A stretch of 64,000 nt of DNA from Flavobacteriaceae bacterium (lineage in GTDB: Bacteria > Bacteroidota > Bacteroidia > Flavobacteriales > Flavobacteriaceae): the NCBI GenBank assembly GCA_947446865.1, contig CANFHX010000008.1, positions 1 through 64,000 on the forward strand, given 5' to 3'. The translations under genes were made by a program, and so were the position numbers. The notes beneath the pieces were generated by a model. That model was not told the origin of the DNA, did no database searches, and saw only the letters and a program-made list of their open reading frames with translations. This document shows, piece by piece, positions 52,028 through 61,209 of the stretch; within the stretch, counting starts at the first letter, position 1; each line of letters starts with the position of its first letter.

Positions 52028-52738
52028 ATGATTAATTTTTTTCTACAAGCACAAAACGATACAATTGCTAAAGCTGCAGGCGTTGTAATTGAAGGCACCG
52101 TAAAAACGAATGAAATATCGGTGTTAGGATTTATTTTAAAAGGAGGTTTTTTCCTTATTCCAATTGCGCTTTTATTATTTTATACCTTTTATTTGATAAT
52201 TGAACGCTATTTATATATTCATAAACGTGCCAAAATGGACCCTAATTTAATTCGGGACATTAGAGATAACTTAAACTCTGGTAATTTAGATGGAGCAGTA
52301 TCTATTGCTGAACGAAACGGAACAGCATCTGGATATGTACTTCGAGAAGGAATTTTAACCATTGGCAGACCTATATCTGAAATTGAATCGAATATGGAGC
52401 GTGCTGCTAATATAGAAATTGGAGGAATGGAACGTAAATTAGGTCAACTAGGTTTAATTGCTGGTATCGCTCCTACTTTTGGATTTATTGGAACTATAGC
52501 AGGAGTTATTAAAATTTTCTATAGCATTTCTCAAACCGAAGATATAAGTATCGGAAATATTTCTGGTGGATTGTACGAAAAAATGATTAGTTCCGGTTCG
52601 GGGCTTGTGGTAGGAATTATAGCTTACTCAGCATACCACTTATTCAACGGAAGAATTGATAGTTTTGCTTTAAGTATTCAAAAACAAGTGTTAGATTTTG
52701 TTAATATAATTCAACGACCAAATGGTAAAACGAAATAA
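52028..52738 (+). CDS. exbB: ExbB/TolQ/MotA-family proton channel protein
   Basis: This 236-residue inner-membrane protein has three predicted spans (about 28-48, 140-165, 190-215) and the family block GLIAGIAPTFGFIGTIAGVIKIFYSIS. ISGGLYEKMISSGSGLVVGIIAYSAYHLFNG follows. With ExbD it converts proton flow into work for TonB or Tol systems. It overlaps exbD by 17 bases. No tonB gene is in the window. Confidence 0.9.
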   Translation: MINFFLQAQNDTIAKAAGVVIEGTVKTNEISVLGFILKGGFFLIPIALLLFYTFYLIIERYLYIHKRAKMDPNLIRDIRDNLNSGNLDGAVSIAERNGTASGYVLREGILTIGRPISEIESNMERAANIEIGGMERKLGQLGLIAGIAPTFGFIGTIAGVIKIFYSISQTEDISIGNISGGLYEKMISSGSGLVVGIIAYSAYHLFNGRIDSFALSIQKQVLDFVNIIQRPNGKTK

Positions 52739-53117
52739 ACGATTTCATGCCGAAGTAGCTACTTCGTCCTTGAGTGATATCATGTTTTTTTTGCTATTGT
52801 TTTTCTTGATTATTTCAACATTAGCTAATCCGAACGTGATTAAAATGACCTTGCCAAAATCTAAAACCAATGAGAAAACGAACAAACAACTCATTAGTTT
52901 ATCGGTAACCGAAGACAAACGATTTTATTTAGATAAAGACGAAGTTGCTTTTGATCAATTAGAGACTGCTTTATTGTCTAAAATGGGGTCAGCCAAAGAT
53001 CAAACAGTGGTTGTACGAATTCCGTTTAACCTGCAAGTACAAGACTTAGTAGATGTATTGCAAATTGGCGTGAAGAACAAATTAAAGTTTGTTATTGCTA
53101 CAAATAAGACAAATTAA
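52722..53117 (+). CDS. exbD: ExbD/TolR-family protein
   Basis: The 131-residue single-span protein has the conserved first region SSLSDIMFFLLLFFLIISTLANP (the Asp in the membrane span is functional in the family) and a periplasmic domain. It overlaps exbB by 17 bases and is followed by a strong terminator, so exbBD is a complete two-gene operon. Confidence 0.9.
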   Translation: MVKRNKRFHAEVATSSLSDIMFFLLLFFLIISTLANPNVIKMTLPKSKTNEKTNKQLISLSVTEDKRFYLDKDEVAFDQLETALLSKMGSAKDQTVVVRIPFNLQVQDLVDVLQIGVKNKLKFVIATNKTN

Positions 53118-53145
53118 TTATTTAATTTTAAATTAAACAAGATTG

Positions 53146-53181
53146 CCTCCAAAAAGCTAGACACTATTTGGAGGTTTTTTT
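53146..53181 (+). terminator. Intrinsic terminator of exbBD
   Basis: CCTCCAAA (53146-53153) pairs with TTTGGAGG (53167-53174) across a 13-nt loop, followed by seven T residues. Confidence 0.88.
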
Positions 53182-53383
53182 ATGGTAAAAAATCCAATAG
53201 GATTATGCGTTTAAACTTGAATGCAAAAAACTAGTAAATAGAAAAAATAAAGGATATCTAGAAAGTCCTTTCCGAAGGAAAATCTAAAAAAATGAATTTA
53301 ATTCAAAATTTTGGTTGTATTTTCTTCGATAACCACTTAAAAAAACAAAAAAATTATATTTAACATAATAATAATTTTACTTA

Positions 53384-53415
53384 TTGGAATTATGTAACAT
53401 TTTTACATAAATTTG
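53384..53415 (+). promoter_or_regulatory. Promoter candidate for the first XRE gene
   Basis: TTG (53384-53386), a 21-base spacer and TAAATTTG (53408-53415) fit the Bacteroidota consensus. The ATG is at 53470. Confidence 0.65.
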
Positions 53416-53469
53416 TAATAATAAGCTTAAGATTTTTTATAAAAGAATATAAAATTAAGAAACCACTAT

Positions 53470-53718
53470 ATGGATTTAAAAGTATATAGGAATATAAAAA
53501 AAATCAGAGAATTGAAGAATTTCACTAGAGAATATGTTTCCAGTGAATTAGGAATGAGCACAAGTGGCTATGGCAAAATTGAACGCGGAGAAGTAGATTT
53601 AACTGTAACCAAAATCATTAGACTTGCAGCAATTTTAGAAGTATCGGTAAGCTTTATTTTTAACTTTAATATTAATGATATTTTTGAAGAAACAAAAAAA
53701 TCAAAATCACATAAATAA
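53470..53718 (+). CDS. Small XRE-family helix-turn-helix protein
   Basis: The 82-residue protein is almost entirely an XRE-type DNA-binding domain (IKKIRELKNFTREYVSSELGMSTSGYGKIERGEVDLTVTKIIRLAAILEVSVSFIF, about 9-65) with a Lys-rich tail. It is the first of two tandem small XRE genes before the polysaccharide locus. The regulated target is unknown. Confidence 0.82.
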   Translation: MDLKVYRNIKKIRELKNFTREYVSSELGMSTSGYGKIERGEVDLTVTKIIRLAAILEVSVSFIFNFNINDIFEETKKSKSHK

Positions 53719-53810
53719 CTAACGTTTGTTTTTTAAAAAACAATATTTATAGGTAGTACTAACTAAATTGTAATTTTAATTCGTTTTTTAACCCCAAATT
53801 AAAAACAAAA

Positions 53811-53996
53811 ATGATTAATCTAAAAATTAAAGAAATTAGAGAACGCAGTAATTTCACTAAAGAATATATTGCAATTCAAATGGAAATCAGTGTTAAAAAA
53901 TACGATGAAATTGAAAAAGGTAAAGTAGATATAAAAATCTCAAAACTCAAACGATTATCAGAAATTTTCGGTGTTGAAAGAAGTTATTTTTTTTAG
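53811..53996 (+). CDS. Very small XRE-family helix-turn-helix protein
   Basis: This 61-residue XRE domain (MINLKIKEIRERSNFTKEYIAIQMEIS, then YDEIEKGKVDIKISKLKRLSEIFGV) ends right after the domain at SYFF. It is similar to the gene just upstream (KEIRERSNFTKEYIA matches KKIRELKNFTREYVS), so the two probably arose by duplication. There is no effector domain; it may act as a dimer or as an antagonist of its neighbour. Confidence 0.78.
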   Translation: MINLKIKEIRERSNFTKEYIAIQMEISVKKYDEIEKGKVDIKISKLKRLSEIFGVERSYFF

Positions 53997-54021
53997 ACTT
54001 ATTACTAAAAAAGTATAATTA

Positions 54022-54486
54022 TTACAAATGTTTCATCTTTAGCACACAACCTAAAGATTCTAATACTAAGACATAATGGGTATTAGTAACTTCTTTAATA
54101 ACTGCATTATGGCTTGTAAAAGGGCCTTTGTCTATTTTTATTGTCTCACCTACTTTATAGGGAAGTACATCAATACTATTATTTTCATCACCATCAAGCC
54201 ATTGCTTAATAATATTGATTTCTTCGTCTTTTACAACGGCATGTTTACCCAACCAAAATAAATAACGAATTACTCCTGGAGAATCAAAAACAGAATTTCT
54301 TTCTTTTTCAGAAACTTGTACAAATACATAATGATTAAATAAAGGAACTATCACCTTTTTTTTTCGGTCTGACCATTGTTGGATTTTAACAATAGTTGGA
54401 CAATAGCAAGTAACCCCTAATGCGTTTAGTTGTTCAGCAACTTTTTTTTCCCATTTTGGTTTAGTGTATAATACTTGCCAATTCAT
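54022..54486 (-). CDS. UpxY-like NusG-family antiterminator
   Basis: The 154-residue NusG-like protein has an N-terminal NGN-like domain (WQVLYTKPKWEKKVAEQLNALG) and the strand motif LFNHYVFVQV. A C-terminal KOW-like segment follows (PYKVGETIKIDKGPFTSHNAVIKEV). In Bacteroidota, UpxY proteins let RNA polymerase read through long surface-polysaccharide operons and are normally the first gene of the operon they control. Here the gene faces away from the locus that starts at 54969. Confidence 0.82.
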   Translation of the reverse strand: MNWQVLYTKPKWEKKVAEQLNALGVTCYCPTIVKIQQWSDRKKKVIVPLFNHYVFVQVSEKERNSVFDSPGVIRYLFWLGKHAVVKDEEINIIKQWLDGDENNSIDVLPYKVGETIKIDKGPFTSHNAVIKEVTNTHYVLVLESLGCVLKMKHL

Positions 54487-54968
54487 ATCTTAAGTTTAAT
54501 TAATGTTTTGTAATCTGGAATTTTTTTAGCTTATTCTTAATTAATTAATTGACAACAAACAGAATTAGAAGTGATATCTATATAAATATTTATTTCAATT
54601 TAAAAGAAGACACAGTTGCTTCAATATTAATCTTCACAAACTAAACCAACAACTTTAATCGGTTTATTAATATGCAAATATAGAATAAAATTAATTTTTA
54701 GAAAAACGAATCCTCCTTTTACTGAGACTCAATAATTCCTTATTAAGACTTTTTTACCACTTTTTATTCATTATACTTATTATATATACAATACTTTTGT
54801 TATCGATGTTATGCAAAAATTAAGCAAAATTTTATAATAACATTTCAATAAAAAAATAAAAAGAGACTATTTTAATAAAAAGTAGTTATCCTAATATTTA
54901 AAATATTATTAAATCGGATAGCATTTATGTGACTAACCATGGGGAACCCATGTAATTTAAGAACAACA
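54487..54968. other. AT-rich divergent regulatory region before the polysaccharide locus
   Basis: About 480 bases between the UpxY-like gene and the ABC permease. It must contain promoters in both directions and the transcript leader, but no clear consensus promoter or JUMPstart-like element was recognised. A small hairpin (CATGGG-GAA-CCCATG, 54938-54952) lies 17 bases before the permease ATG and could affect its translation. Confidence 0.55.
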
Positions 54969-55817
54969 ATGAAAATTGAACAACAATGGACAGAAGAAAT
55001 AAAATCAAATGATTCTCTTTTCTCTATAAATTTTAAGGAAGTCTGGCAGTATAGAGACTTATTAATAATGTTAGTTAAAAAAGAATATATTACATTTTAT
55101 AAACAAACTATACTTGGCCCAATTTGGTTTTTTGTTCAACCAATTTTAACTACTTTGATTTATGTTTTATTGTTTGGTCAAATTGCAAAATTATCAACAG
55201 ACGGAAGTCCACAAATAGCATTTTACTTATCGGGTATTACACTTTGGAATTACTTTTCGGAATCGTTGACTAAAACAGCATCTGTTTTTAAGGACAATGC
55301 TGCAGTTATGGGAAAAGTGTATTTTCCAAGATTAATTATGCCACTTTCCATAGTGGTGTCTGGATTGATGAAGTTTGCCATCCAATTTGCACTTTTTATC
55401 TGTGTAATTTTATATTTTACTTTTGTAAAAGGTTTAATTCATCCAAATGTTTGGATATTAGCCACCCCTTTTCTACTACTATTAATGGCTTGCTTTTCTT
55501 TAGGAATGGGAATGATTTTCTCATCACTAACTACCAAATACAAAGATTTAGTTTTTCTATTAACTTTTGGAATACAACTTTTAATGTATGCCAGCCCAGT
55601 AGTGTATTCTGTATCCTCTATTCCGGAAAAATACAAATGGATACTTTTAGCTAATCCGTTAACTGGAATATTTGAATGCTTCAGATATGGATTCTTAGGC
55701 ACAGGAAGTTTTGAACCCTATAGTTTAATAATGAGTACGGGAGTTACTTTGATAATTTTAGCTATTGGAGTCCTTATTTTTAATAAGGTAGAAAAAAGTT
55801 TTATGGATACCGTTTAA
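54969..55817 (+). CDS. wzm: ABC-2 polysaccharide export permease (Wzm-like)
   Basis: The 282-residue permease with six spans exports finished O-antigen or capsule chains. I start at ATG 54969 (MKIEQQW); the upstream in-frame ATG at 54939 lies within a hairpin and adds an unlikely decapeptide. YKQTILGPIWFFVQPI (about 40-55) and the re-entrant region are typical. The next gene encodes its ATPase. Confidence 0.9.
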   Translation: MKIEQQWTEEIKSNDSLFSINFKEVWQYRDLLIMLVKKEYITFYKQTILGPIWFFVQPILTTLIYVLLFGQIAKLSTDGSPQIAFYLSGITLWNYFSESLTKTASVFKDNAAVMGKVYFPRLIMPLSIVVSGLMKFAIQFALFICVILYFTFVKGLIHPNVWILATPFLLLLMACFSLGMGMIFSSLTTKYKDLVFLLTFGIQLLMYASPVVYSVSSIPEKYKWILLANPLTGIFECFRYGFLGTGSFEPYSLIMSTGVTLIILAIGVLIFNKVEKSFMDTV

Positions 55818-55861
55818 GATCGTATTTAATTAAATCCAACATTATTAAATATAATAATTCA

Positions 55862-57145
55862 ATGAAAAACCTAGCAATAAAAGCCGAAAATATATCTAAG
55901 CAATACCGTTTAGGGGAAGTTGGAACAGGTACCTTAAGCCATGATTTAAACCGTTTTTGGCATAAAATAAGAGGAAACGAAGATCCCTATTTGCGAATTG
56001 GCGAAGCCAACGACCGAGCTACTAAAGGAGAAAGCGACTATGTTTGGTCTTTGCGGGATATCAATTTTGAGATTGAACAAGGAGATGCGGTAGGTATTAT
56101 TGGAAGAAATGGTGCAGGAAAGAGTACTTTATTAAAATTATTGAGTAAAGTTACAAAACCAACTACCGGAAGCTTTAAAGTAAACGGGCGAATTGCTTCT
56201 TTACTAGAGGTTGGAACCGGATTCAATCCTGAAATGACTGGTCGAGAAAATATTTATCTTAATGGTGCAATCCTTGGGATGCGTCGCCATGAAATTACTC
56301 GTAAATTAGATGAAATAATTGAATTTAGTGGCGTAGATCGATATATAGATACTCCGGTAAAACGGTATTCTTCTGGAATGTATGTTCGTTTAGCATTTGC
56401 TGTAGCAGCTCATTTAGAAAGTGAAATCTTGATTGTAGATGAAGTTTTAGCTGTAGGTGATGCAGAATTTCAAAAGAAATGTTTGGGAAAAATGGGTGAT
56501 ATCTCTAAGGGAGAGGGAAGAACAGTTTTATTTGTAAGTCATAATATGGCGGCGGTAAAGAGCCTTTGTAACAACGGTATTGTTTTAAATAATGGACAAT
56601 TAAACTTTATAGGTTCAATTCAAAATGCAGTTGAAGAATATTCTCAATTAGGACAAAGGTCATTAAACATAAACTTATTAAATAGAAAAGATAGAATTGG
56701 AACTGGATTAATAAAATTCAGTGATGTTAAATTTTATGATTTAAAAAACAAAGAATTAAATACTTTATCCACTGGGATGAGTGCTTTAATAAAATTTTAT
56801 TTCAATAATAATATAAAATCTGGAACTGAAAAAAAAATACGATTTGATGTAGGGGTATTCGATCAAACCGAAAATAGAATTGTTCAATTATCTACATTTT
56901 ATCAAAAGGAAGAGTTCTTGATTAATAGTAAAAAAACCCATTTTATTATTTATATACCAAAGTTAAATTTACTAGAAGGAAATTATATACTAACAATCTA
57001 TTCTAAAATTGACGAGGATGAAGCAGATTGGATACAAAATGCATTTAGTTTTTATGTGGATAGTGGCGATTATTATGGGTTTGGACGCGTAATGCCAAAA
57101 GGATTTGGAAAAATTGCTACAGAACATTTAATTGAGTTAAAATAA
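55862..57145 (+). CDS. wzt: Polysaccharide ABC transporter ATPase with C-terminal Wzt-type domain
   Basis: The 427-residue protein has an N-terminal ATPase: Walker A GRNGAGKST (about 79-87), signature YSSGMYVRLAFAVAAHL (about 165-181) and Walker B ILIVDEVLAVGDAEF (about 186-200). An about 180-residue C-terminal beta-rich Wzt-like domain (about 250-427) follows, which in known systems binds the finished chain before export. It follows the permease by 44 bases. This marks an ABC-dependent (not Wzy-dependent) pathway. Confidence 0.9.
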   Translation: MKNLAIKAENISKQYRLGEVGTGTLSHDLNRFWHKIRGNEDPYLRIGEANDRATKGESDYVWSLRDINFEIEQGDAVGIIGRNGAGKSTLLKLLSKVTKPTTGSFKVNGRIASLLEVGTGFNPEMTGRENIYLNGAILGMRRHEITRKLDEIIEFSGVDRYIDTPVKRYSSGMYVRLAFAVAAHLESEILIVDEVLAVGDAEFQKKCLGKMGDISKGEGRTVLFVSHNMAAVKSLCNNGIVLNNGQLNFIGSIQNAVEEYSQLGQRSLNINLLNRKDRIGTGLIKFSDVKFYDLKNKELNTLSTGMSALIKFYFNNNIKSGTEKKIRFDVGVFDQTENRIVQLSTFYQKEEFLINSKKTHFIIYIPKLNLLEGNYILTIYSKIDEDEADWIQNAFSFYVDSGDYYGFGRVMPKGFGKIATEHLIELK

Positions 57146-57148
57146 ACT

Positions 57149-57967
57149 ATGATAAATGTAGATGTTTTGGGAAGAATGGGAAATCAAATGTTTCAATATG
57201 CCTTTGCGTTGAACGCGGCAGAGAAATTAAAAACCAACTTCTTTATCATTCCAACAGAAAAATTTGAACTAACCAAATATTTTAAGTTGGATTTTTCAAC
57301 AAGACTATGCTACAATAAATTAGCATTTTATTTATATAAAATAATTGCTTTAAGAATTTATAAAGAAAAATATATTCTGCAAATAAATCATACAACTGTT
57401 GAATTAAAAAACAACTTTAGGTACAAGGGTTTTTTTCAATCTGAAAATTATTTTACAGAATCGAAAAATAAAATCAAAAAGAATTTTATACTTAAAAAAA
57501 AATGGACGGATAGGTTTACAAAAGAATATAAAAATCTATTAGAAAATAAGTATATCGTAATGCATTTTAGGAGAACAGACTATCTAAGACATGGATACGA
57601 ATCAATAGGAGGAGAAAACATTTGCTTACCAATGAAATATTATGATAATTGCTTAAATTTAATAGAAAATTTAAATGAATATATAATTGTATGTGTAAGC
57701 GATGACATAAAATTTGTAAAAGAGTATTATAAAGATAGACCCAATTATCAATTTTATAATAATGAACAAATAATTGATTTTCAACTTATTTTAAAAGCAA
57801 ATATAGCTATTATAGCAAATAGTTCCTTTTCATGGTGGGCAGGCTATCTAAATGAAACCCCAAATAAAATAATTTACACTCCAAAATATTGGTTAGGATT
57901 CAAAGTAAATATAGAATATCCATTAAATATTACACCTAAAGAATTTACAACTGTTAATGTAAATTAA
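57149..57967 (+). CDS. Glycosyltransferase family 11 (alpha-1,2-fucosyltransferase-like)
   Basis: The 272-residue protein has the GT11 pattern: GRMGNQMFQYAFALNAAEKL at the start (about 8-27), the GDP-fucose contact MHFRRTDYLRHGYES (about 136-150) and SSFSWWAGYLNE near the C-terminus (about 229-240). It likely adds fucose (or another GDP-sugar) to the growing chain. It follows the ATPase gene by 3 bases. Confidence 0.87.
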   Translation: MINVDVLGRMGNQMFQYAFALNAAEKLKTNFFIIPTEKFELTKYFKLDFSTRLCYNKLAFYLYKIIALRIYKEKYILQINHTTVELKNNFRYKGFFQSENYFTESKNKIKKNFILKKKWTDRFTKEYKNLLENKYIVMHFRRTDYLRHGYESIGGENICLPMKYYDNCLNLIENLNEYIIVCVSDDIKFVKEYYKDRPNYQFYNNEQIIDFQLILKANIAIIANSSFSWWAGYLNETPNKIIYTPKYWLGFKVNIEYPLNITPKEFTTVNVN

Positions 57968-57968
57968 A

Positions 57969-58103
57969 AAAAATATACTTGTAATATTTATTGCAAACAA
58001 AAGATTTAGAATGGGAATACACATACCATAAAAGTCTAAATTTTGTGGAATAATAATATTATTATTTGGAACCCATAAATATAAATTTGTTACATCATTG
58101 TAG
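57969..58103 (+). pseudogene. Possible relic of a hexapeptide acetyltransferase
   Basis: In one frame the gap between the fucosyltransferase and the next glycosyltransferase reads NILVIFIANKRFRMGIHIP, a stop at 58029-58031, then KSKFCGIIILLFGTHKYKF. The piece RMGIHIP-x-KSKF-x-G-x-x-I resembles the FGIQIP-x-xTKIGxGLYIGHFG stretch of serine-acetyltransferase-like enzymes. One stop and a shortened end suggest a decayed or deleted gene. The match is short, so this is tentative. Confidence 0.35.
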
Positions 58104-58105
58104 AT

Positions 58106-59053
58106 ATGAAATCTGATTTAGCGCCTATTATTTTATTTGTCTATAACCGCCCATGGCATACTGAAAAAACTCTGGAAGCGTTAATGGCAAATAAACTTTC
58201 TAATGAAAGTGTATTGTATATTTATGCAGATGGGCCCAAATTAAATGCTTCATTTGATGATGTTAATCAGATAAACAAAGTAAGGGAAATTATAAAACAA
58301 GAGAAATGGTGTAAAGAAGTTACTATCATGGAACGGAAGGAGAATATTGGTCTAGCACAAAATATTATTACTGGAGTAACAGAAATCATCAAAAAGCATG
58401 GAAATGCAATAGTTTTAGAAGATGACATCGTTACTTCGGCTGGTTTTTTAAAGTACATGAATGATTCATTGGCATTTTACAAAAACAACGAAAAGGTGAT
58501 GCATATTTCTGGATATATGTACCCACACAAAGAACAATTGCCGGAGACCTTTTTTTTTAATGTTCCTTTATGTTGGGGATGGGCAACATGGGAAAGAGCA
58601 TGGAATAGTTTTAATCCCGATGCTAAATATTTATGGGATGAAATTCATAGAAAAAATATTGTCTTAAAATTAGATAAATTCGGCAGTAAATTTCTAAGCA
58701 GCCAATTAGCTCATAATGTATCTGGAGCTATAAATACTTGGTTTATCAAGTGGCATGCATCCGTTTTATTGAAAGAAGGTTTTACATTATACCCAAGTAT
58801 CTCTCTTGTTGACAATATTGGATTTGATAGAAGCGGAGTTCATAATGGTGAGAATAAAAATTTTAAGAATATTCTTTTATCCAATACTATCGAAATTGAA
58901 AATATACAATTAACCGAGGATAGTAACGCTGAAACAATTATTAAAAATTTTTATAAAAACTATGTAAATAAAAAAAAGTATAGTTTTAAAAACGATGTAA
59001 GAACTATTTTGAAAAAAATAATTCTTACATTATTTCCAGGATATAAAAAATGA
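58106..59053 (+). CDS. Family 2-like glycosyltransferase (GNT-I-like fold)
   Basis: The 315-residue protein opens PIILFVYNRPWHTEKTLEAL with YIYADGPK (about 37-44) and IVLEDDIVTSAGFLKYMND (about 104-122), the acidic metal and sugar-nucleotide site. CWGWATWERAWNSF (about 155-168) is typical of this family of nucleotide-diphospho-sugar transferases in capsule loci. Donor and acceptor are unknown. Confidence 0.84.
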   Translation: MKSDLAPIILFVYNRPWHTEKTLEALMANKLSNESVLYIYADGPKLNASFDDVNQINKVREIIKQEKWCKEVTIMERKENIGLAQNIITGVTEIIKKHGNAIVLEDDIVTSAGFLKYMNDSLAFYKNNEKVMHISGYMYPHKEQLPETFFFNVPLCWGWATWERAWNSFNPDAKYLWDEIHRKNIVLKLDKFGSKFLSSQLAHNVSGAINTWFIKWHASVLLKEGFTLYPSISLVDNIGFDRSGVHNGENKNFKNILLSNTIEIENIQLTEDSNAETIIKNFYKNYVNKKKYSFKNDVRTILKKIILTLFPGYKK

Positions 59054-59111
59054 AATCCTACTATTATCCATTAAGCTAACTTATCCAAAACTATTTATCT
59101 TACATTAAATA

Positions 59112-59195
59112 ATGCAACGAACTTTAAGATACACTCTTCAATTCATCATTATTATTTCAATCCTTTTCATTGCATTAACAATTAAAACAATATGA
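59112..59195 (+). CDS. Possible 27-aa membrane micropeptide
   Basis: ATG at 59112 opens a short frame [27 protein letters not shown] with one clear hydrophobic span. Its TGA overlaps the next start codon (ATGA at 59192-59195). It could be a coupled leader peptide or a chance frame in AT-rich DNA. Only the overlap and the hydrophobic pattern support it. Confidence 0.3.
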   Translation: MQRTLRYTLQFIIIISILFIALTIKTI

Positions 59196-59935
59196 TTAAA
59201 AAATTTATTTTTATAATTATTTCTTACATACTAAATTACAAATCAATTAGTGGTTGGAATGTTATATTAAGGAAAAGCACTATTTCCAATTTAAATTGTA
59301 AATTTTATAACCATGTTTTAGTCATAAGCTCTACAATCAATAGCCACGTTAAAATCCATTCCGAGACAACTATTATTAAATCCATATTGCATGGTAACAA
59401 TAAAATTGGCAAGGACTGTTCTATAGTAAATACCGAGTTGGGTCAATATTCTTATATTGCTGGAAATAGTCTTATTCATAATGTAACTATTGGCAAATAT
59501 TGCTCAATTGGTCATGGACTAAAAGTTGGTTTAGGAATTCATCCTACAGACTTTATAAGCACATGTCCCCTATTTTATAGTGTTTCAGACATACCAGGAG
59601 TAAAAATTAATGAAAAAATATGTTTTGAAGAATATAAAACAACAAAAATTGGCAATGACATTTGGATAGGCGCCAATGTTTTCATTAATGAAGGTATCAC
59701 AATTGGTGATGGAGCTATTATTGCAGCTGGAGCAGTAGTTACCAAAGACGTTCCTAATTATGCAATTGTAGGCGGGGTACCCGCTAAAATAATAAAATAT
59801 AGACATTCACCAGATGTTATTCAAACACTTAATAAGGTTAAGTGGTGGAATAAAGATATTAGTTGGATAGAAAAACAACTTCCCTTTTTTCAAAAATCAA
59901 TAACAGACGAAACCAATTTTGAAAATTTTATTTAA
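59192..59935 (+). CDS. Hexapeptide-repeat O-acetyltransferase (CatB-like)
   Basis: The 247-residue left-handed beta-helix protein has hexapeptide repeats from about 60 to 200 ([22 protein letters not shown] and [36 protein letters not shown]). The ending [15 protein letters not shown] is typical of O-acetyltransferases with a CatB-like core. It likely acetylates a sugar of the exported polysaccharide. An extra N-terminal membrane-like helix (about 3-17) is unusual. Confidence 0.85.
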   Translation: MIKKFIFIIISYILNYKSISGWNVILRKSTISNLNCKFYNHVLVISSTINSHVKIHSETTIIKSILHGNNKIGKDCSIVNTELGQYSYIAGNSLIHNVTIGKYCSIGHGLKVGLGIHPTDFISTCPLFYSVSDIPGVKINEKICFEEYKTTKIGNDIWIGANVFINEGITIGDGAIIAAGAVVTKDVPNYAIVGGVPAKIIKYRHSPDVIQTLNKVKWWNKDISWIEKQLPFFQKSITDETNFENFI

Positions 59936-59958
59936 GCTTTTTATCCTATAATTTATCC

Positions 59959-61059
59959 ATGAAAATACTCTCTATTCAACCAGCTTCTCTATATCAAAAT
60001 GGAGGAATGGGTCGTTTATTACGTCGTCTTTACAAAGGACACGAAAAGGACATAATTGGATTATATATTAATACTAACTCCTCCATAAAAAAAGGAGAAA
60101 TTAATGAAATTTCAATCTCTGCATTCCCAATACATAGACCATGGATGCGATGGAAATTTAGAGATTTATTTATATGGATGCGTGAATATCTTTTTTGCAA
60201 TTTAACAAAATACAAACTAAAGAGAACCGTTTCAAAAACACAATTTGATGTTTTGCACATCATAAATTATGGTCCTTTTTTCGGAATATTATGTGATGAA
60301 AAATTATTAATTAACAAACAATTATGGACTTCTTTTCACGATCATTTCTTACTATGTAGTTCCTACAATGATGTCCAAAAATTATGGAATCTATCCAATA
60401 GAAGATTAATGATTTCAAAAGAATTAGGGGAGGAATATCAAAGAATTTTTGGCTTTAAAGAATTTGAACTTATAACCGATGGGGTTTCACAGGAGGAAAT
60501 TAGTATACCTAAAGAAATAAATCAAAATCAAATTAACATTTATTTTTCAGGGCTATTACATTTAGATTATTATCCTCTTTTTAAAGTACTAATTGAAGCT
60601 TTAGACCTATTAACGGTTGAAGGTTATTCATTCAAACTAATAATAAGAGGTACTCAAAAAATAAAATTTTTAAAACCTGAAAAAATTGAAATAGATTATA
60701 GAATCAATTTTATTTCTGATGAAGAAATAAAAAAAGAACTAGATATGGCAGATTTTCTTTATTTACCAATTAAATTTACTAAGCCAAATTTTTACTTATA
60801 TAGTTTATCCACTAAAATGATAAGTTATTTAGGAGCTGCTGGAAAAATACTCTATCATGGTCCATACAATAGTGCAGCTTGTAATTTATTACAAGAAAAT
60901 CATGCAGCTATTTCTTGTGTATCCCTTGATGTTGAAGAAATGGTTACTAAGCTTAAAGAAATAATAAATGCTGATAAAAAATTATCCATTAACGCTAAAG
61001 AATTAGCAAAATCTAAATTTGAATTGGAAAGTATTCAAAAAACATTTTGGCAGCATTAA
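59959..61059 (+). CDS. GT4-like glycosyltransferase
   Basis: The 366-residue predicted GT-B enzyme starts MKILSIQPASLYQNGGMGRLLRRLY, with FDVLHIINYGPF (about 95) and a second domain containing INIYFSGLLHLDYYPLFKVLIEALDLL. DFLYLPIKFTKPNFYLYSLSTKMISYLGAAG follows (about 270-300). The C-terminal Glu-containing donor site is less conserved than in typical GT4 enzymes. It acts in assembly of the same chain as its neighbours. Confidence 0.78.
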   Translation: MKILSIQPASLYQNGGMGRLLRRLYKGHEKDIIGLYINTNSSIKKGEINEISISAFPIHRPWMRWKFRDLFIWMREYLFCNLTKYKLKRTVSKTQFDVLHIINYGPFFGILCDEKLLINKQLWTSFHDHFLLCSSYNDVQKLWNLSNRRLMISKELGEEYQRIFGFKEFELITDGVSQEEISIPKEINQNQINIYFSGLLHLDYYPLFKVLIEALDLLTVEGYSFKLIIRGTQKIKFLKPEKIEIDYRINFISDEEIKKELDMADFLYLPIKFTKPNFYLYSLSTKMISYLGAAGKILYHGPYNSAACNLLQENHAAISCVSLDVEEMVTKLKEIINADKKLSINAKELAKSKFELESIQKTFWQH

Positions 61060-61209
61060 TAATAATTTGATTTCAAACTCCCAAGCCAAGCTATTCGTTT
61101 ATTATAAAAAACTGAAAATTAGTAGGTAGTATACCTGAAAAAAATAAATAATAGCAAACCTAAAAAATTCAATTATTCTGCTTCTAATATCCGATTATTT
61201 CAATATCCA

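Larger units (their letters stand above)
53118..53469. other. Intergenic region: exbD terminator, then AT-rich sequence
   Basis: The terminator lies at 53146-53174 and a promoter for the following XRE gene at 53384-53415. I see no gene in the rest. Confidence 0.55.
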
